From Caldimonas tepidiphila (GTDB taxonomy: Bacteria > Pseudomonadota > Gammaproteobacteria > Burkholderiales > Burkholderiaceae_C): 44,886 nt of DNA. Position numbers and translations under genes: made by a program. Within the stretch, counting starts at the first letter, position 1, and each line of letters starts with the position of its first letter. The notes below the pieces were generated by a model, which made no database searches, was not told the origin of the DNA, and saw nothing but the letters and a program-made list of their open reading frames with translations. Where the stretch lies: the NCBI RefSeq assembly GCF_003569765.1, contig NZ_QXMG01000048.1, positions 1 to 44,886 on the forward strand, in the 5' to 3' direction. Of this stretch, positions 12,291 to 19,640 are shown piece after piece.

Positions 12291-14149
12291 CGGCCGCCCT
12301 CCATGTCGCCGTCGTCATGGAGCGGGGGCGGTGCCGGCACCTGCAGCGGCATCCGGATCGTGAAGCGGCTGCCGTGGTCGCGGTGCAGCTCGAGCCGGGC
12401 GCCGATCTGGTCGGCCAGCATCGGCAGCAGCTGGAAGCCGAGCGACTGCGTCTTGCCCACCTCGATCGAGGGCGGGATGCCGATGCCGTCGTCGGCCACC
12501 TCGATCAGCGCGTCGTGCTCGCCGTCGCGGCGCAGGCTCACCGTGAGCCGGCCCTGGCGCCGCCCGGGGAAGGCATGCTTGAAGGCGTTGGTGACGAGCT
12601 CGGTGACCAGCAGCGCGCACGGCAGCGCGCGCTGCAGGTCCAGCGGCAGCTCCTCGGTGCCGATGTCGACCACCACCTCGATGTCGCGGTGCCGCCCGCC
12701 GTGGCCCTGGCGCAGCAGCTGCACCAGGCGGTGCAGGTAGACGCCCATGTGGACGTGCGAGAAGTCCTCGCGCTCGTAGAGCAGCTGGTGCGTCAGCGCC
12801 ATCGCCTTCACGCGGCTCTGGCTGTCGGCCAGCGCGTCGCGCGCCTCGGGCGAGGCGTGGCGCGACTGCAGGCTCAGCAGGCTCGAGATCACCTGCAGGT
12901 TGTTCTTCACGCGGTGGTGCACCTCGTGCAGCAGCGCGGTCTTCTGGCGCAGCGCCTGCTCGAGCGCGCGCTGCGCCTGCTTGTACTCGCTCACGTCGAC
13001 GATCGCGGCGATGGTCTGCCGGCCCTCGGGCGTGTTGACCGGCATCAGGCCGATCTCCACCGGGAACTGGCTGCCGTCCTTGCGGCGCGCGTAGAGCTCG
13101 CGCTGGCCGCCCATCTCGCGCGCGCTCGGCGTGCCCTGGTAGTGCTCGCGGTGCGCGACATGCCGCTCGCGCAGCTCGGCCGGCACCAGGACGTCGATCG
13201 GGCTGCCCAGCAGCTCGCCGCGCTCGTAGCCGAACAGGTCTTCCATCTTGCTGTTGAGTAGTTTGATGATGCCGCGCTCGTCGACCATCGCGAGGCCGTT
13301 GGGCGCGGACTCGACCACCGAGCGGAACATCACCGCGCTCGCGCGCAGCGCCTCCTCGCTTCGCTTGCGGTCGGAGATGTCGGTCGCGGAGCTGACCAGG
13401 TGCGTGATGCGGCCCTGCCGGTCGCGCAGCGGCGCGATCATGAAGTCGAGCGGGATCAGCGTGCCGGCGCTCGTGCAGCCGCTGAGCTCGATGCGGATCG
13501 ACTCGCCCTGCAGCGCGCGCGCGTGGAAGTCGCGCAGCCGCGCGGGCAGCGCGGGATCGTGGCGCCACCAGGCGACGTCCCAGTACTTGCGGCCGATCAC
13601 GTCCTGCCGGCGCAGGCCGGCGACCTCCAGCGGCGCGCGGTTGATCTCGCGCAGCGTGCCGTCGAGGTCGAGCACGCCGACGAAGGCGAACAGGCTGTCG
13701 AGCACGCGGCGCGCCAGGTCCTCGCGGTGCTCGCGCGCGGCCTGCGCCGCGCGTTCGGCGCTCAGGTCGCGCGCGGTCAGTAGCACGCCGATCAGCTCCG
13801 GCCCCTCGCCCCACACCGGGTGGTAGCTGAACAGCCAGTCGTGCTCCTGCCGCGGCTCGGCGGCGGTGCCACCGGGCATCGCCAGGTCCTGCACCGGGGT
13901 GCCGCTGACCAGCACGCTCTGGATCACGTCGCCGGCCTGCGCCGCGAGCGCCGGCGGCAGCACCTCGTCGAGGCGGCGCCCGATGTGCTGGGCCGCGGGC
14001 AGGCCGTCCATCGCCGCGAGCTGGGCATTGACGGAGCAGAAGCGCAGCCGCGTGTCGACCACCGCGACGCCGACGGGTGCCGTCTGCAGCAGCGCCGAGG
14101 CGAGGCCGGTGTCGCTCAGGCGCGGGTCCAGCGGCGGCTCGTCCTGCAT
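12287..14149 (-). CDS. PAS-PAS-PAS sensor histidine kinase, HisKA_2 family
   Basis: About 620 residues, no membrane segment. Three PAS domains occupy ~18-140 (LLQTAPVGVAVVDTRLRFCS), ~155-270 (LFAFVGVLDLDGTLREIN) and ~285-400 (VVESAPNGLAMVDERGIIKL). The HisKA_2 dimerisation domain follows, with LLHEVHHRVKNNLQVISSLL, and a HATPase_c with TELVTNAFKHAF, VADDGIGIPP and SLGFQLLPML. HisKA_2 kinases often serve stress or light responses, but the signal here is unknown. ATG 14149 (MQDEPPLDPRL) is chosen because upstream in-frame sequence is low-complexity; the ribosome site is weak. It overlaps the upstream proline-rich ORF and is coupled to the GGDEF-EAL regulator. Confidence 0.93.
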   Translation of the reverse strand: MQDEPPLDPRLSDTGLASALLQTAPVGVAVVDTRLRFCSVNAQLAAMDGLPAAQHIGRRLDEVLPPALAAQAGDVIQSVLVSGTPVQDLAMPGGTAAEPRQEHDWLFSYHPVWGEGPELIGVLLTARDLSAERAAQAAREHREDLARRVLDSLFAFVGVLDLDGTLREINRAPLEVAGLRRQDVIGRKYWDVAWWRHDPALPARLRDFHARALQGESIRIELSGCTSAGTLIPLDFMIAPLRDRQGRITHLVSSATDISDRKRSEEALRASAVMFRSVVESAPNGLAMVDERGIIKLLNSKMEDLFGYERGELLGSPIDVLVPAELRERHVAHREHYQGTPSAREMGGQRELYARRKDGSQFPVEIGLMPVNTPEGRQTIAAIVDVSEYKQAQRALEQALRQKTALLHEVHHRVKNNLQVISSLLSLQSRHASPEARDALADSQSRVKAMALTHQLLYEREDFSHVHMGVYLHRLVQLLRQGHGGRHRDIEVVVDIGTEELPLDLQRALPCALLVTELVTNAFKHAFPGRRQGRLTVSLRRDGEHDALIEVADDGIGIPPSIEVGKTQSLGFQLLPMLADQIGARLELHRDHGSRFTIRMPLQVPAPPPLHDDGDMEGGR

Positions 14150-14517
14150 GGAGCTTGCGTGCGGTGGTTCCTGTGCGCGGGGCCGGCGAGCCGGCCCGGG
14201 CGGGATCGGTGCGGGCGGCGGCCGGGCGTGCGCGTCCCGGCCAGGCCGACGCCGACGGCACGGCACAGCCGCTCCGGCACGTCGCTGTTGGGGGCGCGCG
14301 GCGGATCCTGCACGGGAGGCGTCGGCTCGATGCCGTCCTCGGGCGGATCCTCGATCGGCTCGATGTCCGCCGGCAGCGGCGGCACGGGAGGGGAGGGTTC
14401 CGGCGTCGGTTCCACCGGCATGTGCAGATGCCAGCCCTGGCGGGCCGGTTCCCGGTCCCGGCTCGGGCCGGGCCGCATCCTCGTGGCACGGAATCCGTCC
14501 GTGAGGCGGTACAACAT
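14116..14517 (-). CDS. Proline-rich small protein (hypothetical)
   Basis: ATG 14517 is preceded by GAAGGGGAG at good spacing. It begins MLYRLTDGFRATRM and contains an acidic proline-rich stretch, PEPSPPVPPLPADIEPIEDP, in roughly residues 35-70. Such short Pro/Glu repeats are common in small Burkholderiales proteins of unknown role. The last ~60 residues are Arg-rich and look like read-through in the wrong frame, and the ORF overlaps the kinase start by 34 bp. The N-terminal half is more credible than the C-terminal half. Confidence 0.45.
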   Translation of the reverse strand: MLYRLTDGFRATRMRPGPSRDREPARQGWHLHMPVEPTPEPSPPVPPLPADIEPIEDPPEDGIEPTPPVQDPPRAPNSDVPERLCRAVGVGLAGTRTPGRRPHRSRPGRLAGPAHRNHRTQAPCRTSRRWTRA

Positions 14518-14627
14518 GCGCTCCCCTTCGCAACGGCGTCCGGGGCTGGGGCGCCCCGACATCGCATGTTGCCACTGCGGCAAGCGACATGCCCGCGCCG
14601 GGGCCCACGAGGCCCCGTTCGCGGGGG

Positions 14628-15125
14628 TCAGGCCACCAGGGCGACCGGCGGTTCGTCGCGCTCGATCTCCTCGAGCAGCGCGCGCTGCTCGCTGGCGTCC
14701 TCGCGCAGGTAGTGGTCGCCGGTGCCGGCCTTGTCGGCGAAGCGGCGCGCGTGCTCGACGTCGCTGACCACGTCGAGCTTGACGTCCTCGTCGCGCGCGA
14801 ACAGCACGATGCAGCGCCCGTTGGAGAGGTGCAGCAGCACGTCGCCGTTGACCAGCGGCTCGGCGGAGCGGATCGTGAGGCCCGTCAGCCGCTCGCAGAG
14901 CATGCGGCGGCGGGTGTTCTGGATGTGCTGCGCCTGCAGCTTGCGCTTGGCGCGGTCGGGGGAGAGCTCGTGCTCAGTGGCCTGCAGCAGCGCGTCGAGC
15001 TCGACCTTCCAGTCCTTGAGCACATCCAGGCGCAGGCCGGCCGGCGCGCGGGCGAGGCGCTCGCCCATCTCGAGGTGGCCCTCGCCCGATTCCCAGTCCA
15101 CTTTCAGCGTCGGCGCTTCATTCAT
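14628..15125 (-). CDS. Hypothetical protein
   Basis: A 165-residue soluble protein. ATG 15125 (MNEAPTLKVDWESGEGHLEM) has GGAG upstream. The body is a helical region (~25-80, LDVLKDWKVELDALL, charged, coiled-coil-like) followed by a strand-rich segment (~95-125, LTIRSAEPLVNGDVLLHLSN, CIVLFARDEDVKLDVVS) and an acidic helical tail. I do not recognise a family. Codon use and composition match the neighbours, so it is likely a real native gene. No signal peptide. Its downstream neighbour is the proline-rich ORF and signalling operon on the same strand, 110 bp away. Confidence 0.75.
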   Translation of the reverse strand: MNEAPTLKVDWESGEGHLEMGERLARAPAGLRLDVLKDWKVELDALLQATEHELSPDRAKRKLQAQHIQNTRRRMLCERLTGLTIRSAEPLVNGDVLLHLSNGRCIVLFARDEDVKLDVVSDVEHARRFADKAGTGDHYLREDASEQRALLEEIERDEPPVALVA

Positions 15126-15770
15126 TCGTTCACTCCATGCGGGCCCGTGCGGCCGAGCCCAGTCCTGTGCGGTATTGCGGGGGCGCGCAAGGGGCGCCGT
15201 CGCGGGCTCCGGGTCGGCGGCGCGCCCTGTCGCCCTGCGCCGCCCGGCTCCGATGATCTTCATGAACGCGCCCGTTTCCAAGCGAAGAAGTCACGGACCG
15301 GCCGGCTGCCGCCGGCCGTCGGCATCGGGCCCGGCATCGTGCGGTGCCGCAGCCCGCGGGCCGGCTCCCTGGTCTATCGGCACCGGCCCTTCCAGATGAA
15401 GGGCAGGCCGATAAAGCTTGTCCACCATGCGGCCCGCGGCGATAGCTTGCGCTCACTTAATGGGTGCAATTCTGAGGGATCCACGGCCCGGCCGCGCGCG
15501 GTGGGGAGAAGCGAAGCGTGACGGACTGCACCGCCGGGGGGCGCAGGTCGGCCCCGGCGGACCCCGGGGTCTTCGAGGACGGCCAGGGAACGGCTCTGAT
15601 GGAGGGTGGGCGCCATGGTCCGGCCGTCCGGAACGATCCGGTGCCGCCGCGGCAGCAGCCTGACGGCGCAGCGCAGGCGGGCGGACCATGCTCCCTGATT
15701 TCGGTGATGTTTCGCATCGATGCGGCATTCGGGGGTACGGGCGCCGCCGCGCGTGCCGAAAATTCTGCCC
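15126..15770. other. 645-bp intergenic region between divergent genes
   Basis: No convincing gene. Open frames here have poor composition and no ribosome sites. It holds a 9-bp inverted repeat, CATGGTCCG at 15614-15622 and CGGACCATG at 15682-15690, separated by 59 bp, and an AT-richer patch near 15410-15475 that may contain promoters. No sigma-70 promoter close to consensus was found. Confidence 0.5.
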
Positions 15771-17219
15771 ATGCCAGCCCTCGTCCCTTCCCCCGAATCG
15801 TCCTGCCCGAGGATCTTCCTGCCGTCCCCAAGGGGCGCGGCAGGGCCTTTGTGCCGCCTCGTCGCCGTCGCGGCGCTCGGCCTGCTCGCGGCCGGCGGGG
15901 CGCTGGCCGAGGAGACCTGCGTGCCGCCGGCACAGGGCAGTGCCTGCCCGCAGGAGGCGGCCGCGCCGGCGCCGGCGCCTGCCGGGGAGCCCACTGCGGA
16001 CTGCGCCGCCGAGGCGCAGGACTGCGTGCCGCTGCCGGACGAGGCGCAGGCGCAGGGCGTGGCGCCCCCCGCGATCGCGAGCACGCCGATCGGCATGCTG
16101 CCTCCTGTCGAGGGCCGCCTCGCCGACGGGGCGCTGCTGCAGGCCAACTTGGCGATGCCCTGGGGCAGCGGCTACCTCGACGCGGTGCTGTCGGCCCGGG
16201 AGGGCGGCCGCCTGGTGGCGCGCGGCATGGGGCTGCAGCTGAGGCTGCCGGAGCGCCGCGGCGACCTGCTGGTGGGCCGCTACGTCAGCGGCGGCGCGGG
16301 GCTGCGGCCGGACCTGCCGATGGTCGGCCTGCGCTACAGCAGCCGGGGGGCGGCGCTGCCGCAGGCCACGTTCGCGCCACCGCCGCCGCCTTCCGGCGCG
16401 CGGGGTTCGCGCGTCGTGCCGGCGGCGCCGCGCGCGCTCGGGCACCGCATCGCGGTGCCGGCCGGCCCCGACGGCGAGACGCTCGGCACGCTGGAGGTGA
16501 AGGTGCGCGAGCTGCGCGGCAAGGCGCCGCTTGCGGTGGCAGGCAGCGGGCTGCGGCTGCTGCCGCCCGGGGACAGCGATGTCGCCATGGAGGCGGGCAC
16601 GCTGGCGCGCGACGCGGAGAGCTTCGAGAGCATCGGGATCCCGGCGGCGTCGCTGACCGTGCGCCACGGCTGGCTCGCGCAGCAGACGCTGTCGGCCCGC
16701 GCGGTGCAGGCCGGCGACAGCCTGCTGCTCGCCGGCCTGTCCGAATTCCGGCTGCTGGGGCTGGCGACCGCAGGTGCCACGGTGCGCGAGCGCGGCCAGG
16801 GCGCGGAGCCCGGCTGGCTGCTGGCGCACGAATACCAGGAGCAGGGCTTCACGAGCCGCGTGCGCCTCGAGGGCGTGGGCGAGGACGTCGAGCCCGGCGG
16901 CGACGCGCTGCTCGGCACGCCGAGCCGCCGCAATGCGGAGCTGGCGGTGTCGTGGGCGCTGAGCCCGGCGCGCGCGATCACGGTGACCGCCGGCGACCGC
17001 ATCAAGCTCGACGGCGGACGCGCCGAGCTGCTGGCGCTCAGCAGCAGCCTGCGCTCGAGCAGCGGCGGACAGCTGTCCTTCGGCATCAAGCGCGCGCGCG
17101 ACGGCGACGACTCGACGCAGCTCACGCTCGACTGGCGCATCCCGCTCGAGAGCGGCAGGCCCGCCGCGGGGCGCGGCAACCGGCCGCTGTTCGGCGGCAA
17201 CGGCGGCGTGCTGCGCTGA
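15771..17219 (+). CDS. Exported beta-rich protein, faintly usher-like (hypothetical)
   Basis: About 482 residues. After a long N-region, LCRLVAVAALGLLAAGGALA followed by EET looks like a Sec signal peptide. A Cys/Ala/Pro-rich linker (~50-115) follows, then a beta-rich body. Alternating segments such as LTVRHGWLAQQTLSARAVQA, LLLAGLSEFRLLGLATAGAT, AHEYQEQGFTSRVRLEG and STQLTLDWRIPL, plus the opening GYLDAVLSAREGGRLVARG, recall the barrel of fimbrial ushers. The protein is about half an usher's length and no chaperone or pilin gene lies nearby. Outer-membrane or secreted location is inferred. The start is uncertain because ATG 15771 lacks a clear ribosome site. Confidence 0.7.
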   Translation: MPALVPSPESSCPRIFLPSPRGAAGPLCRLVAVAALGLLAAGGALAEETCVPPAQGSACPQEAAAPAPAPAGEPTADCAAEAQDCVPLPDEAQAQGVAPPAIASTPIGMLPPVEGRLADGALLQANLAMPWGSGYLDAVLSAREGGRLVARGMGLQLRLPERRGDLLVGRYVSGGAGLRPDLPMVGLRYSSRGAALPQATFAPPPPPSGARGSRVVPAAPRALGHRIAVPAGPDGETLGTLEVKVRELRGKAPLAVAGSGLRLLPPGDSDVAMEAGTLARDAESFESIGIPAASLTVRHGWLAQQTLSARAVQAGDSLLLAGLSEFRLLGLATAGATVRERGQGAEPGWLLAHEYQEQGFTSRVRLEGVGEDVEPGGDALLGTPSRRNAELAVSWALSPARAITVTAGDRIKLDGGRAELLALSSSLRSSSGGQLSFGIKRARDGDDSTQLTLDWRIPLESGRPAAGRGNRPLFGGNGGVLR

Positions 17220-17287
17220 GCTGCCGCAGGGGCCGGCCAGGACGGCCGCGCCGTGCCGGCCGCCTCACGCGCCGCTCAGGCCCCGCT

Positions 17288-17620
17288 TCAGCCGCCGCTG
17301 CGCCCGGGCTTGCCGCCCTCGTCCGCGCCGCTGCGGCCCTGCGAGCGCTCCTGCTTCCCGTCCGAGCTCAGGCCGGAGCCGTCGTCGGGCGCCTCGCGCT
17401 CGCCGGCGGGCTGGAGCTGCCAGTCGCGGTCGTCCTTGTCGGTGGCGACCGGGCGCGTCGGGTGCGCGGCGGCCCCAGGCGAGATCGGGTCACTGGCCGG
17501 GAAGGTCTCCTCCAGCGACTCGTCGAGCAGTTCCTGGTAGGTCGGCACCTTGTCTTCCTTGGCATCGTGCGGCGCCTTCGATCGCGTCGACGCGTTGCTT
17601 CCCGAGGGTTTCTGGCTCAT
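17288..17620 (-). CDS. Small acidic hydrophilic protein with ETFPASDP motif
   Basis: 110 residues, ATG 17620 with an excellent AAGGAGA ribosome site. It is hydrophilic and probably disordered: KEDKVPTYQELLDESLEETF, then FPASDPISP, then a Lys/Asp/Gly/Ser-rich tail. The (L)xETFPASDP segment is shared by many small bacterial proteins of unknown function, several of which I recall as stress-associated; I cannot name a family with certainty. It stands alone between the convergent usher-like gene and the downstream end of the saccharopine-dehydrogenase-like gene. Confidence 0.8.
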   Translation of the reverse strand: MSQKPSGSNASTRSKAPHDAKEDKVPTYQELLDESLEETFPASDPISPGAAAHPTRPVATDKDDRDWQLQPAGEREAPDDGSGLSSDGKQERSQGRSGADEGGKPGRSGG

Positions 17621-17804
17621 GTCGGTCTCCTTGCTCGTGGCTGGCTGAGGCAGCCGGTCTCGGTGCCGGTCCGTGTCCCTGTCCGGCCCTCCGAATCCGG
17701 TGACGGGCAAACCGCGCGCCCGCGGCGGCCTCGCGGGCCTCGGAGCCGGCGGGCCGCGCCCCTGCCCGCCGCATGGCGGGTGAGGGCGGCTGCTTCACGC
17801 GCGC

Positions 17805-18911
17805 TCAGGCCGCGCGCGCGAGCGGCGCCTCGGGCGCGTAGACGCGGCCGAAGCGGTTGGCGAGGAAGTCCGCCAGCGCCACGTCCTCCTGGCGCACGAA
17901 GCCGCGCTGCGGCAGCCGGCCCTCGACCAGCAGGTCGAGCATCGCGCACAGGCTCGACGCGGTGGTGATCTGGATCGCGCTGCGGGCGCGGCCGGCCAGC
18001 GGCGCGCCGTAGACCTTCAGCGCGAAGCTGTCCTGCAGGAAGCGGCCCTCGCGCAGGCCGTCGACGGTAACGAAGACCACCACCACGTCCTGCAGCGTCG
18101 CGGGCAGCGCGTGCTCGAGGATGTCCTTGAGCAGCTCGCGCCGGTCCTTCAGCCGCAGGTCGTGCAGCAGCGCCTTCATCAGCGCGGCGTGACCGGGGTA
18201 GCGGATCGTGCGGTAGTTCAGCGTGCGCACGCGGCCCTCGAGCGTCTCGCACAGCGTGCCCAGGCCCCCCGAGGTGTTGAAGGCCTCGTAGCGCACGCCG
18301 TCGAGCGAGAACTCCTCGCGCTCCTCGAGCGCCGGCACCTCGCGGCGGCGCCCGTCGACGATCGCCTCGCAGGGCTCGCAGTACTCGTTGATGACGCCGT
18401 CGGTGCTCCAGGTCAGGTTGTAGTTCAGCGCATTGCTCGGGTAGGCCGGCAGCGCGCCGACGCGCAGTCGCACGCCGTCGAGCGTGTCGAAGCGGCGCGC
18501 GAGATCGTGCGCGACGATCGACACGAAGCCCGGCGCGAGGCCGCACTGCGGCACGAAGGCGCGCTCCGAGCCGGCCGCGAGCGCGCGCACCGCGCGCGTG
18601 CTCGCGACGTCCTCGGTCAGGTCGAGGTAATGCACCTTCGCGTCGCGCGCCGCCTGAGCCACCGTGCGCGTCATGTGCCAGGGCAGCGCGTTGAGCACCG
18701 CGAACTGGCCCGAGAGCGCGTCGCTCAGCGCGCCGGGCTGCGTCACGTCGAGCACGCGCCTGGCGAGCCGCGGATGCTCGGGCAGCGCCGCCAGCCCCGC
18801 GGCGTCGCGGTCGATCACGGTCACCTGGTAGTCGCCGCAGCCGGCCAGCAGCTCGGCGGCCGTCGTGCCGATCTTGCCGCCGCCGACGAGGGTGATGGGA
18901 CGCATCAGCAT
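17805..18911 (-). CDS. Saccharopine dehydrogenase family oxidoreductase (lysine dehydrogenase-like)
   Basis: 368 residues. The N-terminal Rossmann fold starts ITLVGGGKIGTTAAELL (GGGKIG dinucleotide loop) and is followed by VIDRD at the second strand and VLNALPWHMTRTVAQAA. CGLAPGFVSIVAHDLA and GALPAYPSNALNYNLTWSTD are typical of the single-domain saccharopine/lysine dehydrogenase group. Members act on the epsilon-amino group of lysine or related amino acids with NAD(P); the exact substrate is inference. ATG 18911 has AGGAG at good spacing. It is divergent from an Lrp/AsnC regulator, an arrangement that points to amino-acid catabolism induced by its substrate. Confidence 0.9.
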   Translation of the reverse strand: MLMRPITLVGGGKIGTTAAELLAGCGDYQVTVIDRDAAGLAALPEHPRLARRVLDVTQPGALSDALSGQFAVLNALPWHMTRTVAQAARDAKVHYLDLTEDVASTRAVRALAAGSERAFVPQCGLAPGFVSIVAHDLARRFDTLDGVRLRVGALPAYPSNALNYNLTWSTDGVINEYCEPCEAIVDGRRREVPALEEREEFSLDGVRYEAFNTSGGLGTLCETLEGRVRTLNYRTIRYPGHAALMKALLHDLRLKDRRELLKDILEHALPATLQDVVVVFVTVDGLREGRFLQDSFALKVYGAPLAGRARSAIQITTASSLCAMLDLLVEGRLPQRGFVRQEDVALADFLANRFGRVYAPEAPLARAA

Positions 18912-19019
18912 GGGAGGCTCCTGGAGGTTCGGTTGCAGGAAGGGATGCCCCCATTGTGGGAAGGTCTCGTGCAGAACGCAGCTCGACTTCCGACGTATCC
19001 ACGGCCATCATTCGCCGCA

Positions 19020-19046
19020 ATGCCGGCATGTTTCGTCGATATGCCG
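19020..19046. promoter_or_regulatory. Candidate Lrp/AsnC operator
   Basis: Three ATGCCG half-sites occur in 27 bp: the palindrome ATGCCGGCAT at 19020-19029 and a further ATGCCG at 19041-19046, which forms CGGCAT-N11-ATGCCG with the second half. It lies 26-52 bp before the Lrp/AsnC start and inside the only intergenic space (18912-19071) shared with the divergent dehydrogenase gene. Autoregulation is inferred from position. Confidence 0.45.
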
Positions 19047-19071
19047 AAGCACCCCCTGAACGGAGGCCCCG

Positions 19072-19512
19072 ATGCCGAGTCCCGAGCTGGATGCCACCGA
19101 CCGCGCGCTGCTCGAGCTGCTGCGCGACAACGCGCGCGCGTCCACCGCCGAGCTCGCGCGCCGGCTGCGGCTGTCGCGCACCACGGTGCAGTCGCGCATC
19201 GAGCGGCTCGAGCGCCACCGCGTCATCGCCGGCTATACGGTGCGGGTGCCCGACGAGGTGGAGGCGTCGCTGGTGCGCGCGCACGTGATGATCGCGGTCG
19301 CGCCGAAGCAGAGCGTCTCGATCGAGCTGGCGCTGCGGCGCATTGCCGAGGTGCGGGTGCTGCATTCGGTCAGCGGCCCCTTCGACCTGATCGCGATCGT
19401 CGCGGCCGCGTCGATCGGGGAGCTCGACGAGGTGCTCGACCGCATCCGCGAACTCGAGGGCGTCGAGCGCACGACCTCGGCGATCGTGCTGTCGACGCGC
19501 CTCTCGCGTTGA
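19072..19512 (+). CDS. Lrp/AsnC family transcriptional regulator
   Basis: 146 residues. The N-terminal AsnC-type helix-turn-helix reads LDATDRALLELLRDNARAST, then ELARRLRLSRTTVQSRIERL. Residues ~70-140 are the ligand-sensing RAM domain (VRAHVMIAV, VLHSVSGPFDLIAIVAA, IRELEGVERTTSAIVLSTRL). Family members bind amino acids and form octamers. GGAGG precedes ATG 19072. Its divergent partner is a saccharopine-dehydrogenase-family enzyme, so lysine or a related amino acid is the likely effector (inference). Confidence 0.95.
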   Translation: MPSPELDATDRALLELLRDNARASTAELARRLRLSRTTVQSRIERLERHRVIAGYTVRVPDEVEASLVRAHVMIAVAPKQSVSIELALRRIAEVRVLHSVSGPFDLIAIVAAASIGELDEVLDRIRELEGVERTTSAIVLSTRLSR

Positions 19513-19640
19513 AGGCCGCGCCGCTGCGCCTGGGCCGCGTTCCCCCGCCCTGCGGATGCGGGGCGGAGGGGCGCGCTGCAGCAATTCGGGTTCGCGTGTT
19601 GCTCGGCGGCCGAGGGGCGGACGACATCGGAGGCATCCCC

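Noticed and set aside
9280-12318. Single 1012-residue minus-strand protein spanning the GGDEF-EAL region and the HHE protein
   Set aside because: Only its last ~162 residues (HHE) are real; the rest is an out-of-frame shadow of the GGDEF-EAL gene.
15374-16147. 257-residue minus-strand frame across the intergenic region
   Set aside because: Low-complexity, no ribosome site, no recognisable fold, and it runs into the usher-like gene on the opposite strand.
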